From an uncultured Anaerolineaceae bacterium (lineage in GTDB: Bacteria; Chloroflexota; Anaerolineae; Anaerolineales; Anaerolineaceae): DNA of 8,782 nucleotides. Shown here in pieces: positions 1 through 6,533 of the stretch (its first letter is position 1; each line of letters opens with the position of its first letter). Location of the stretch: the NCBI GenBank assembly GCA_937897615.1, contig CALCNO010000219.1, positions 1 through 8,782 of the forward strand, written 5' to 3'. A program made the position numbers and the translations under genes. Below the pieces are notes generated by a model, which saw only the letters and a list, made by a program, of their open reading frames with translations, did not search any database and was not told where the DNA came from.

Positions 1-165
1 CATGGAAAAACGCGCGTGCTGGCCTTTTCCGGCATCAGCAATAAGGCCAATTTGGACGGCAACACCGAGACCACCCATGAAGAAGTATTGGAAGCCGGTA
101 AACTGATTGTTCCCAAGCTGTCTGCGCTCATTGAAGGCTTCTTGCGCGACTTTCCACAACCGTAG
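1..165 (+). CDS. punA: Purine nucleoside phosphorylase, C-terminal fragment (5' end outside window)
   Basis: The frame is open from base 1 to the TAG at 163-165 and encodes the last 54 residues. The segment around GISNKANLD followed by THEEVLEAGK matches the C-terminal part of trimeric class I purine nucleoside phosphorylases. In human PNP the equivalent stretch carries the purine-binding Asn of 'ITNK' and the ribose-contacting His of 'HEEVL'; these are Asn14 and His26 of this fragment. The family cleaves purine (deoxy)nucleosides with phosphate to give the free base and (deoxy)ribose-1-phosphate, in cytosolic purine salvage. The next gene starts 21 bases after the stop, with no terminator visible between them, so it may be the head or a member of the operon that follows. 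Family membership is clear; the distinction from MTA phosphorylase relatives cannot be made from this fragment, though the HEEV pattern favours PNP. Confidence 0.88.
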   Translation, partial: HGKTRVLAFSGISNKANLDGNTETTHEEVLEAGKLIVPKLSALIEGFLRDFPQP

Positions 166-186
166 ATAAGGGCGTACTGAATATCA

Positions 187-873
187 ATGGCTTCCTTGCT
201 GCGTTTTTTGACACGTTTTGAGATTCTTTTTTACCTGGTGCTGGGGGTGATCCTGGTCATCTTTATCACCCGGGTGTTCAGGGCGTGGAAGCAATGGTCT
301 ACGGCCCTTTTTGGCATGGAAAAGGAACAGACCCAGCGCGAGATCAACCAGGGAATCACCGTCTTGATCTTTGCTTTCGCCTTGATGGTGAGTGTGTTCA
401 TTCTGACCACTTTTGTAGCTCCTTCGACGGTGGGTGTCCAACTATCAGCAACCCCCACGTTAGAGCTGACAGCACAACCCACCGTGGATCTCAGCACGCC
501 CACGGTTTCTGCCACAACTACCGGGCTGATTCCCACACTGTCTGCCATTTTGGATCGGGGTTGTGTGCCAGATCAGGTGCAATGGACTGACCCGGTCAAT
601 GGCGATTCCATCAGCGGTAAATACGTGCTTAAGGGCACCGTAAACGTTGCAAACCTGGGCTTTTACAAATTTGAGTACTCCCCGGCTGACGGCAATTCCT
701 GGACGACGATTGCTGCCGGGAACAAGGCCATTATCGATGAACCCCTTGGCGGTAGTTGGGATACCAGCTCACTTACACCCGGGGATTACAAACTCCGGTT
801 GGTGGTTACGAACAACCAGGATGAACCGCTGCCGGAATGCATCATCACTATCACCATAAAGGCTTCAGATTGA
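187..873 (+). CDS. Membrane-anchored protein with extracellular Ig-like C-terminal domain
   Basis: I do not recognise a named family; 228 residues. Two hydrophobic segments (about 12-32 and 56-77) flank a short charged loop (33-55), which by the positive-inside rule is probably cytoplasmic, so the C-terminal part should lie outside the membrane. Residues 78-124 are a Thr/Ser/Pro-rich linker with recurring TPT, QPT, TPT and IPT units. Residues 126-226 look like a beta-sandwich: DPVNGDSISGKYVLKGT, then GFYKFEYSPADG, then WDTSSLTPGDYKLRLVV, a pattern I associate with Ig-like domains on Chloroflexota surface proteins. The only two cysteines, Cys126 and Cys218, sit at opposite ends of this domain and could form a disulfide. 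There is no lipobox. The ribosome site is weak (AAGGG at 168-172, 14 bases before ATG), so the start is only moderately sure, but it gives a sensible N-terminus just before TM1. The function is unknown; sensing or wall/surface binding are guesses. Confidence 0.8.
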   Translation: MASLLRFLTRFEILFYLVLGVILVIFITRVFRAWKQWSTALFGMEKEQTQREINQGITVLIFAFALMVSVFILTTFVAPSTVGVQLSATPTLELTAQPTVDLSTPTVSATTTGLIPTLSAILDRGCVPDQVQWTDPVNGDSISGKYVLKGTVNVANLGFYKFEYSPADGNSWTTIAAGNKAIIDEPLGGSWDTSSLTPGDYKLRLVVTNNQDEPLPECIITITIKASD

Positions 874-885
874 AATGAGGCAATT

Positions 886-1425
886 ATGGCTGAAATTGAG
901 ATTAGGCCGGCGATTTCCACTGATATTCCTGAGTTAATGGCATTCGATCACTCTATCTCCACCAGTCACATCTGGCAGGTGGAGGCAGTGGTTGATGAGA
1001 AGGAAATGGGCGTGCGCTTGCTTGAGACAAGGCTGCCCCGGCCATTGACCCTTGCATATCCCAAAAGGATTGAGGAGATGGCTGACACCTGGACCAAGCA
1101 CAGCCTTTTCCTGACCGCCCGCCTCAACGCCAGACTTGTGGGATACTTGATCTTATCGATTGAAGGTGACACTAGAGCTGCCTTCATCACCGATCTGGTA
1201 GTAAACTCGAACTTTAGAAACCAGGGGATTGCCAGTGGGTTGGTGCTGGCAGTGCGCAGTCACCTGCGCAATAGCACGATCCGGCGGCTGCTCATTGGTA
1301 TCCCGATGAGGAATGAAGCGGCCCTTGCTCTGGCGAGAAAACTGGGAATGACCTTTTGCGGCTACATCGATCACTACTTTGTCAACCAGGACGCAGCTCT
1401 TTTTTACTCGATGGCGATTAAATAG
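886..1425 (+). CDS. GNAT-family N-acetyltransferase
   Basis: 179 residues. The second half carries the GNAT acetyl-CoA-binding core: a beta strand FITDLVVNSNF (100-110), the pyrophosphate loop RNQGIA (111-116, fitting R/Q-x-x-G-x-G/A), a long helix after it, then MRNEAALALARKLGM (141-155), the usual helix that ends the fold with its Asn and Ala residues. The N-terminal half (IRPAISTDIPELMAFD) is a typical GNAT opening strand and helix. Such enzymes transfer acetyl from acetyl-CoA to an amine. The core resembles the RimI-like group that acts on protein N-termini, but the substrate cannot be read from the sequence, and small-molecule amines are equally possible. The start is supported by GAGG at 877-880, five bases before ATG. 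It lies 12 bases after the previous gene and 8 before the sensor gene, so it is probably co-transcribed. Confidence 0.88.
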   Translation: MAEIEIRPAISTDIPELMAFDHSISTSHIWQVEAVVDEKEMGVRLLETRLPRPLTLAYPKRIEEMADTWTKHSLFLTARLNARLVGYLILSIEGDTRAAFITDLVVNSNFRNQGIASGLVLAVRSHLRNSTIRRLLIGIPMRNEAALALARKLGMTFCGYIDHYFVNQDAALFYSMAIK

Positions 1426-1433
1426 GGCATTTT

Positions 1434-3344
1434 ATGGATTGGATGGAAGGAATTATCACGATCGTTGAAACGATCAGCGACATCCTGACCGCGGGGATTG
1501 CCATTCTGGCCGTATCCCTGATGCTGTATAGTTTTTCTTTCAACCTGCGTGACCGTGTGGCACGTTCCTTCTCACTGATCATGGTTTGCATGGTCATTGT
1601 CTTTGCCACCGAGTCCTTCAGTTCCACGGATGTTTCTGCCAGGGTGATTGACGCCTGGCTGCGCATCCAGTGGGTGGGGATCATCCTGCTTCCGGCTACT
1701 TACCTGAACTTCTCCGATGCACTGCTGGCCACCACAGGCCTGCCTTCGCGTTGGCGCAGGCGCTGGGCCATCCGCGTGGTGTTTGCCATCTCATTTATCC
1801 TTATTTTACTTTTGGGCACCCCCTGGTTTCTTGGCGCTGTGGTGATTGACCGCCCCCCTACACCTCATCACGAAGCAAACCTGCAAACGAATCTTTTCAC
1901 CTTTTATTACGTGGTCATCATGATCCTCTCCTGGATCAATTTCATCCGCGCCTATCGGCGCACGGTCACTTCAACCAGCAAGCGCCGTATGGTCTATCTC
2001 ATCCTGGGGGCACTGGCGCCGGCTTTTGGATCCTTCCCGTTTTTGTTGTACGGCTCCGACTTTGCGGCAAAGCAGACCTTTCTCTTTTGGGTAATGGCGA
2101 TTGTCACCAACCTGGGTGTGGGTGCGTTCATCACGGTGATGGCATATTCTGTGGCCTTTTTTGGTGTTGCCTGGCCAGACCGGGTAGTGCGCGGGCGGCT
2201 GCTCAAGTGGATTCTGCGCGGCCCGGTCACTGCCAGTATCGCCTTGGCGCTGGTGACGATCGTGCGCCGGGGTGGAGAAGTATTTGGAAACCCCTATAAC
2301 GCCTTTGTGCCGGTGACGATGGTAGCTACCATCCTTGTTTGTGAATTCGCGATTACCTTTGGCTTCCCTTACCTGGAGAAATGGCTTCTCTATCGAAAGG
2401 ATGAAGAAGACCTTCAGTTGCTGCGGTCGCTGGAAGAGAAGACAATCACCCGCAGTGATATGAAACAACTGCAGGAAATGATTGTGGCGGCGGTTTGTGA
2501 TCGCTTGCAGGTAGAGCAGGCTTTTTTGCTGGCCCCCGGCCCGGAAGGACTAGAAGTCACCGTTTCCATTGGGCGCAAACCGTTGACTCCGGCAGACCTT
2601 TCGGAAATTGAACAGGAAGTCTCTTCGTGCCAGGAGGCGGATGCTCCTTTTACCTGGAAAGCCTCAACGATCATTCCACTTGCCACCGAAAACGGGAGCG
2701 AGACGAAAAAAGAGATACTGGGTTTCCTGGGCATTGTAAACCTTGACGCTACTTTGCTGACCCGGCCGGAAATTCAGGCTGTGCTCAAAACGCTCACAGA
2801 GCGCGCTACCCTGATATTGCGGGATCGGGCTACCCAGGAACAACTGTTCCTGACAATGGAACAATTAACTCCTCAAAATGAGATGATTCAGCAGCTTCGT
2901 GCCGCCGGCCGCTATAACCGCGCTGGCATTCTCAACGTTCAATCCACCCTGGAGAAGAACGAGATACGGCAGGCGGTAAGGGATGCTCTGACACACTACT
3001 GGGGCGGCCCACGCCTGACGGATAGCCCTTTGATGAATTTAAAGATCGTTCGCGGATCTGCCTACGAAGGGGAGCAGAACCCGGCTAACGCCTTGCGCAA
3101 TGTTTTGAAGAATGCAATTGAGCGATTGCGCCCTGAGGGAGAACGTAAATACACAGGTGAGTGGTTATTGTATAATATTTTAGAGATGAAATTCCTGGAA
3201 GGTAAAAAAGTGCGTGAGATTGCTGCCCGGCTTGCCCTTTCGGAGGCGGATCTGTACAGGAAGCAGCGTGTAGCCATTGATCTGATTACCGACGAAATTG
3301 TGAAGATGGAATTTCAGGAGAACGGCAGCTCCATTGCAAAGTGA
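1434..3344 (+). CDS. Multi-pass membrane sensor with GAF-like middle and C-terminal helix-turn-helix
   Basis: 636 residues. About eight or nine hydrophobic segments fill residues 12-311 (roughly 12-35, 44-60, 77-98, 112-138, 152-171, 184-205, 214-243, 263-277, 290-311). The stretch LRIQWVGIILLPATYLNFSD resembles the N-terminal 7TM region of membrane histidine kinases. A charged helical connector (318-350) leads to a region of about 340-470 with the strand and helix rhythm of a GAF domain. A helical region follows, and residues 578-618 form a sigma-region-4/LuxR-like helix-turn-helix: ILEMKFLEGKKVREIAARLA, a turn at LSEAD, then LYRKQRVAIDLI as recognition helix. I see no HisKA His box and no N, G1 or G2 ATP-binding boxes, so it is not a kinase. 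I infer a one-component regulator tethered to the membrane. AGGG at 1424-1427, six bases before ATG, supports the start. It lies 25 bases before the S1 gene. The ligand is unknown. Confidence 0.82.
   Translation: MDWMEGIITIVETISDILTAGIAILAVSLMLYSFSFNLRDRVARSFSLIMVCMVIVFATESFSSTDVSARVIDAWLRIQWVGIILLPATYLNFSDALLATTGLPSRWRRRWAIRVVFAISFILILLLGTPWFLGAVVIDRPPTPHHEANLQTNLFTFYYVVIMILSWINFIRAYRRTVTSTSKRRMVYLILGALAPAFGSFPFLLYGSDFAAKQTFLFWVMAIVTNLGVGAFITVMAYSVAFFGVAWPDRVVRGRLLKWILRGPVTASIALALVTIVRRGGEVFGNPYNAFVPVTMVATILVCEFAITFGFPYLEKWLLYRKDEEDLQLLRSLEEKTITRSDMKQLQEMIVAAVCDRLQVEQAFLLAPGPEGLEVTVSIGRKPLTPADLSEIEQEVSSCQEADAPFTWKASTIIPLATENGSETKKEILGFLGIVNLDATLLTRPEIQAVLKTLTERATLILRDRATQEQLFLTMEQLTPQNEMIQQLRAAGRYNRAGILNVQSTLEKNEIRQAVRDALTHYWGGPRLTDSPLMNLKIVRGSAYEGEQNPANALRNVLKNAIERLRPEGERKYTGEWLLYNILEMKFLEGKKVREIAARLALSEADLYRKQRVAIDLITDEIVKMEFQENGSSIAK
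1460..1475. repeat. Perfect 7-base inverted repeat, operator-like
   Basis: GATCGTT at 1460-1466 and AACGATC at 1469-1475 form a perfect dyad around two central bases. It lies inside codons 9-14 of the sensor-regulator gene. The two-base centre makes an RNA hairpin unlikely, so a protein-binding dyad would be the more natural reading. By rough estimate a few dyads of this quality are expected by chance in a window this long, so the position near the start of a regulator gene is the only argument for function. Confidence 0.2.
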
Positions 3345-3357
3345 TTATCGGTTTTGC

Positions 3358-3365
3358 GGGAGGGG
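3358..3365 (+). promoter_or_regulatory. Strong ribosome binding site that fixes the S1 gene start
   Basis: GGGAGGGG contains a full GGAGG (3359-3363), six bases before the GTG at 3370. The frame is open further upstream to a TTG at 3334, but that codon lies inside the end of the sensor gene and has no comparable site. This decides for the GTG start. Confidence 0.75.
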
Positions 3366-3369
3366 AATT

Positions 3370-4317
3370 GTGGATAGTGTTATTGAAAAGAAAGAATTAG
3401 GTGAATTGCAGGATTCACTCGATGAAGGCTGGTGGCGGGCAGTACTTCAGGATGAGGAAGCCAACGCTGATGTTCAGGCAGACCTCAATTGCAGCCCTTG
3501 CAAGGGTGCGGACACTGGCCTGGTAAACTGGCAGTGTGCGCGCAAGGTTTACGAGAACGACCAGGTTGTTCTGTTGCGCACGGTGGGGTTTAACCGCGGC
3601 GGATTACTGGTGGAGGGAGAGGGGTTGCAGGGTTTCGTTCCCATTTCGCACCTTGTTGGACTTCCTCAAAACCTTGCAGAGAGTAACAAACAACCCTTCC
3701 TGGAAAACTATACCGGTAAATCTCTTTACGTTAAGATCATCGAATTCGATCCGACGGCCCAACGGCTCGTTTTTTCGGAAAGGGCGGCGCAGGCCGGTGA
3801 GGGAAAACGCAAGGAATTGTTCCAGCAGCTTAAACCTGGCACGATCATTTGCGGGGTTGTTACCAATATTACGGATTTTGGATTATTCGTGGATCTTGGT
3901 GGGGTAGAGGGGCTGGTGCATGTCTCTGAACTCTCCTGGGGGAGGGTGGAGAAACCCTCCGCGCTATTTGCAGTTGGACAACAGGTCAAGGTAACTGTCT
4001 TGAGCATTAACGATGGAAATTCCCGCATTGCCTTGAGCATCAAGCGGTTAGCGCCAAATCCCTGGGATAGGCTAATGAACAGCTACAAGCTGGGGGATGT
4101 GATCTCTGCCACGGTTACAACCACTACCAAGTTTGGCGTCTTTGCCCGGCTGCAGGAAGGGGTTGAAGGTTTGATCCATATCTCTTCCATACCAGAACTG
4201 GATGGGGCACATGGGTTGGACTCTGCTTTTAAAAACGGGCAGGAAGTGAAAGTGAAAATTCTTCACATTGATGTAGACCGCCGACGGCTTGGCCTGGGCT
4301 TGGTGGAAGGAATATGA
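3370..4317 (+). CDS. Three-domain S1 RNA-binding protein (ribosomal protein S1-like)
   Basis: 315 residues from the GTG start. Three OB-fold S1 domains follow a roughly 60-residue acidic N-terminal region that has a CSPC pair. S1 domain 1 (about 61-138: KVYENDQVVLL, GLQGFVPISHL) is divergent. Domain 2 (about 154-226: GTIICGVVTNITDFGLFVDL, GVEGLVHVSELSW) and domain 3 (about 239-313: GDVISATVTTTTKFGVFARL, GVEGLIHISSI) are canonical, with the FG-x-F and GL-x-H-x-S signatures. S1 domains bind single-stranded RNA; proteins of this build assist translation initiation or RNA turnover. Full ribosomal S1 in E. coli has six domains, and shorter S1 proteins occur in other phyla, so this may be the S1 equivalent or an accessory RNA-binding protein. 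The stop overlaps the ftsK start codon (ATGA), which suggests translational coupling. Confidence 0.85.
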   Translation: MDSVIEKKELGELQDSLDEGWWRAVLQDEEANADVQADLNCSPCKGADTGLVNWQCARKVYENDQVVLLRTVGFNRGGLLVEGEGLQGFVPISHLVGLPQNLAESNKQPFLENYTGKSLYVKIIEFDPTAQRLVFSERAAQAGEGKRKELFQQLKPGTIICGVVTNITDFGLFVDLGGVEGLVHVSELSWGRVEKPSALFAVGQQVKVTVLSINDGNSRIALSIKRLAPNPWDRLMNSYKLGDVISATVTTTTKFGVFARLQEGVEGLIHISSIPELDGAHGLDSAFKNGQEVKVKILHIDVDRRRLGLGLVEGI

Positions 4318-6470
4318 GCAACGCAAGGCCGCAAAAAACACCACCAGAGAGTGAAAAACCTTTACAAACATCTTTTGTGAGGATTCCCATAAGGGCACGC
4401 CTTCGTGGAATGATTGCTTACCTCGGCAGATTCGGGTGGGATTTGGCCGGGATTATCCTGCTGCTGGTGGCTCTGATCACACTTTTCGGCCTTTTAAACG
4501 TTTCTCATGGCAAGATTACCTTCGCCTGGGCCAACCTGGTCAAAAATGCATTTGGCTGGGGCAGCTATGGGCTGGTCTTGCTTGTTGGCGGGTTAGGGGC
4601 GGCGGCGATTGTCTACAAGGCCGGCAAGGCATTTCCTTTCTCCTTTGGGCAGTTCATAGCGGCTGAAGTGGCCTTTTTCACCCTCTTGCCACTTCTCACC
4701 CTGTCCTCGCATGCCACCTTGATAGAGGCAGAATTGGGGCGCGGTGGTGGAACAATTGGTTGGGGGTTAGCCAGGTTGCTCCCCGGTTGGTTGAGTACGT
4801 TCCTTTACCTGATCGTTTTTATCATCTCGGTGTTGGTTGTTTCCGGGTTGTTTCAAAAACTCGTTAAGAGAGCGCTGTCGTGGAGTTCATTGGAAGTGCC
4901 GGAAAGAGCCGAAGCGCCTCGTCCTGTTAATGCCGAAAAGGAGTTCCTTGCGAAAAAGGAAATTCCTTTGGCGGGCGTAAAGGACCCCCAGGCGATTCAA
5001 GTTTCCACCTGGCGGGATGATCGCTTGCCGCCCATTAATCTGTTGCTCTCGGAACATTCCGCCCTTCCTGAGCAACGGCAGATCAAGGAGAAAGCATTGC
5101 GGATTGAGAGTACGCTGGCGGAGTTTGGCCTGCCGGTTAAAGTGATAGGATACCGTGTTGGCCCAACCATTACCCAGTTTGCTCTTGACCCTGGTTTCAT
5201 CGAAAAGACGGCGGGTGATGGTACAGTAACGCGCCAAAAGGTACGGGTTTCTCAAATTGCGGCTCTTTCACGCGACCTCACCCTCGCGTTGTCGGCTTTC
5301 CGTCTGCGCATTGAGACGCCTGTTCCAGGCCGTTCTTATGTGGGCATTGAGGTGCCGAACTCTGATGGCACAATCGTCCGTTTGCGCCCATTGTTGGAAT
5401 CAAATGAGTTCAAGGCTCTAAAGTCGCCACTGGCTTTGGCGTTGGGCAAGAATGTTTCTGGCGAGCCGGTGGTGGCCGACCTGGAGAAGATGCCCCATTT
5501 GCTGATTGCCGGAACCACCAATTCGGGTAAATCGGTTTGCCTGGCAGCACTGATTGCCTGCCTGGTAATGAACAACACCCCTCACGACCTCAAACTGGTG
5601 ATGCTTGATCCCAAAATGGTAGAGCTTGTGCGCTATAACGGCATTCCCCATCTCATCGGCAGGGTCGAAACCGAGATCGAAAGGATGTTGGCCGTTTTGC
5701 GCTGGGCATTGGTTGAAATGGATAACCGCTATCGTTTGATGGCAGAAACCAGGGTGCGTAACCTGGAGGCTTACAATCGCAAGATGCTTCAAAAGAAGCA
5801 GGATACCCTCCCGCGCATTGTGATCTTTGTGGATGAACTGGCAGACCTGATGATGTCTGCCCCCGACCAAACTGAGCACAGCCTTATCCGTCTGGCACAA
5901 ATGGCGCGCGCAACCGGCATTCACTTGGTGGTGGCCACCCAGCGACCCAGCACGGATATTGTTACCGGGCTGATCAAGGCTAACTTTCCGGCAAGGCTGG
6001 CTTTTGCTGTTGCCTCCGGGGTGGATTCGCGTGTGATTCTGGATGCCAACGGCGCGGAAGACCTGTTGGGAAAGGGCGATATGCTCTTTCTTGATCCGGC
6101 AAAATCCGGGTTGCAGCGCGTGCAGGGTACGCTGATCGCTGATTCGGAGATCGACAAAATCATCTTTCACTGGCAAAAGATTTCTCACGGGGCGTCTGGC
6201 GTTGAGGCTCCCTGGGAAGGAATGGTCACTGAAGCGACCTATGAAGCATCCGACCAGCTTATCGAAAAGGCCATCGGGGTGGTGCGTGCGGCCGGCAAGG
6301 CCAGCGCTTCGCTGCTGCAGCGCCGGCTCAAAGTGGGCTTCCCACGCGCTGCCCGCCTGATGGATGAACTGGAAGATATGGGCATCATTGGCCCCTCAGC
6401 CGGCGGCGGCAAAGACAGAGAAGTGCTGATTGAGTCAGAAGACGAGGAGACTGGCATAGAGGATGAGTAA
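4314..6470 (+). CDS. ftsK: DNA translocase FtsK/SpoIIIE
   Basis: 718 residues, close to SpoIIIE (787) and much shorter than E. coli FtsK, whose long linker is absent. The N-terminal membrane part has about four hydrophobic segments (42-63, 83-101, 112-131, 158-182), followed by a short linker (185-235). The alpha region (about 255-360) contains FGLPVKVIGYRVGPTITQF. The beta motor carries Walker A GTTNSGKS (400-407, Lys406), LDPKMVEL (431-438), Walker B IVIFVDELAD (502-511, Asp507 and Glu508) and ATGIHLVVATQRPSTDIVTG (533-552). The C-terminal gamma winged helix (about 643-707) has GKASASLLQRRLKVGFPRAA, the domain that reads chromosome polarity sequences. An acidic tail ends the protein. The hexameric motor pumps DNA through the division septum and activates dimer resolution. 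The ribosome site GGAAGG (4305-4310) is only three bases from ATG, so coupling with the S1 gene is likely important. Confidence 0.96.
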   Translation: MSNARPQKTPPESEKPLQTSFVRIPIRARLRGMIAYLGRFGWDLAGIILLLVALITLFGLLNVSHGKITFAWANLVKNAFGWGSYGLVLLVGGLGAAAIVYKAGKAFPFSFGQFIAAEVAFFTLLPLLTLSSHATLIEAELGRGGGTIGWGLARLLPGWLSTFLYLIVFIISVLVVSGLFQKLVKRALSWSSLEVPERAEAPRPVNAEKEFLAKKEIPLAGVKDPQAIQVSTWRDDRLPPINLLLSEHSALPEQRQIKEKALRIESTLAEFGLPVKVIGYRVGPTITQFALDPGFIEKTAGDGTVTRQKVRVSQIAALSRDLTLALSAFRLRIETPVPGRSYVGIEVPNSDGTIVRLRPLLESNEFKALKSPLALALGKNVSGEPVVADLEKMPHLLIAGTTNSGKSVCLAALIACLVMNNTPHDLKLVMLDPKMVELVRYNGIPHLIGRVETEIERMLAVLRWALVEMDNRYRLMAETRVRNLEAYNRKMLQKKQDTLPRIVIFVDELADLMMSAPDQTEHSLIRLAQMARATGIHLVVATQRPSTDIVTGLIKANFPARLAFAVASGVDSRVILDANGAEDLLGKGDMLFLDPAKSGLQRVQGTLIADSEIDKIIFHWQKISHGASGVEAPWEGMVTEATYEASDQLIEKAIGVVRAAGKASASLLQRRLKVGFPRAARLMDELEDMGIIGPSAGGGKDREVLIESEDEETGIEDE

Positions 6471-6479
6471 ACTCCTCGC

Positions 6480-6508
6480 TTGACAGCAGCCAATACACCG
6501 TGTAGGAT
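6480..6508 (+). promoter_or_regulatory. Sigma70-type promoter for the lipid-enzyme and lgt unit
   Basis: A perfect -35 box TTGACA (6480-6485) is separated by exactly 17 bases from TAGGAT (6503-6508), which matches the -10 consensus TATAAT at four of six positions, including the key TA and final T. It lies in the largest intergenic gap of the window (6471-6533). Transcription would start near 6515, leaving a leader of roughly 20 bases before the ATG at 6534. No operator or riboswitch is visible in the gap. Confidence 0.6.
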
Positions 6509-6520
6509 TGGTTTTTATTT

Positions 6521-6526
6521 AAGGTG
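6521..6526 (+). promoter_or_regulatory. Ribosome binding site that fixes the phosphatidyltransferase start
   Basis: AAGGTG lies seven bases before the ATG at 6534. The frame is open upstream to a TTG at 6480, but that TTG is the first part of the predicted -35 box and has no ribosome site, so the ATG is preferred. Confidence 0.65.
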
Positions 6527-6533
6527 CGCACAC

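Noticed and set aside
1971..2468. A 165-codon open frame on the - strand within the sensor gene.
   Set aside because: It is a shadow of the membrane-helix coding strand; its translation is rich in His, Arg and Gln with no motif or ribosome site.
3148..3176. Possible internal promoter: perfect TATAAT at 3171-3176 with AATACA 17 bases upstream.
   Set aside because: The -35 match is only three of six, the boxes lie in coding sequence encoding the conserved HTH region, and TATAAT is expected by chance in a window of this length.
3334..3369. Upstream TTG start for the S1 gene, giving 12 more residues.
   Set aside because: It lies inside the sensor gene's end without a ribosome site, whereas GTG at 3370 has GGAGG six bases upstream.
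5418..6188. A 256-codon open frame on the - strand within ftsK.
   Set aside because: It is antisense to the conserved FtsK motor, and its translation has low-complexity His/Gln-rich content with no recognisable motif.
6459..6477. Inverted repeat GAGGA/TCCTC around the ftsK stop, as a terminator.
   Set aside because: The stem is only five bases with a nine-base loop and no T-run follows.
6480..6533. Upstream TTG start for the phosphatidyltransferase.
   Set aside because: The TTG belongs to the predicted -35 box and has no ribosome site; ATG at 6534 has AAGGTG at a good distance and gives a normal N-terminus.
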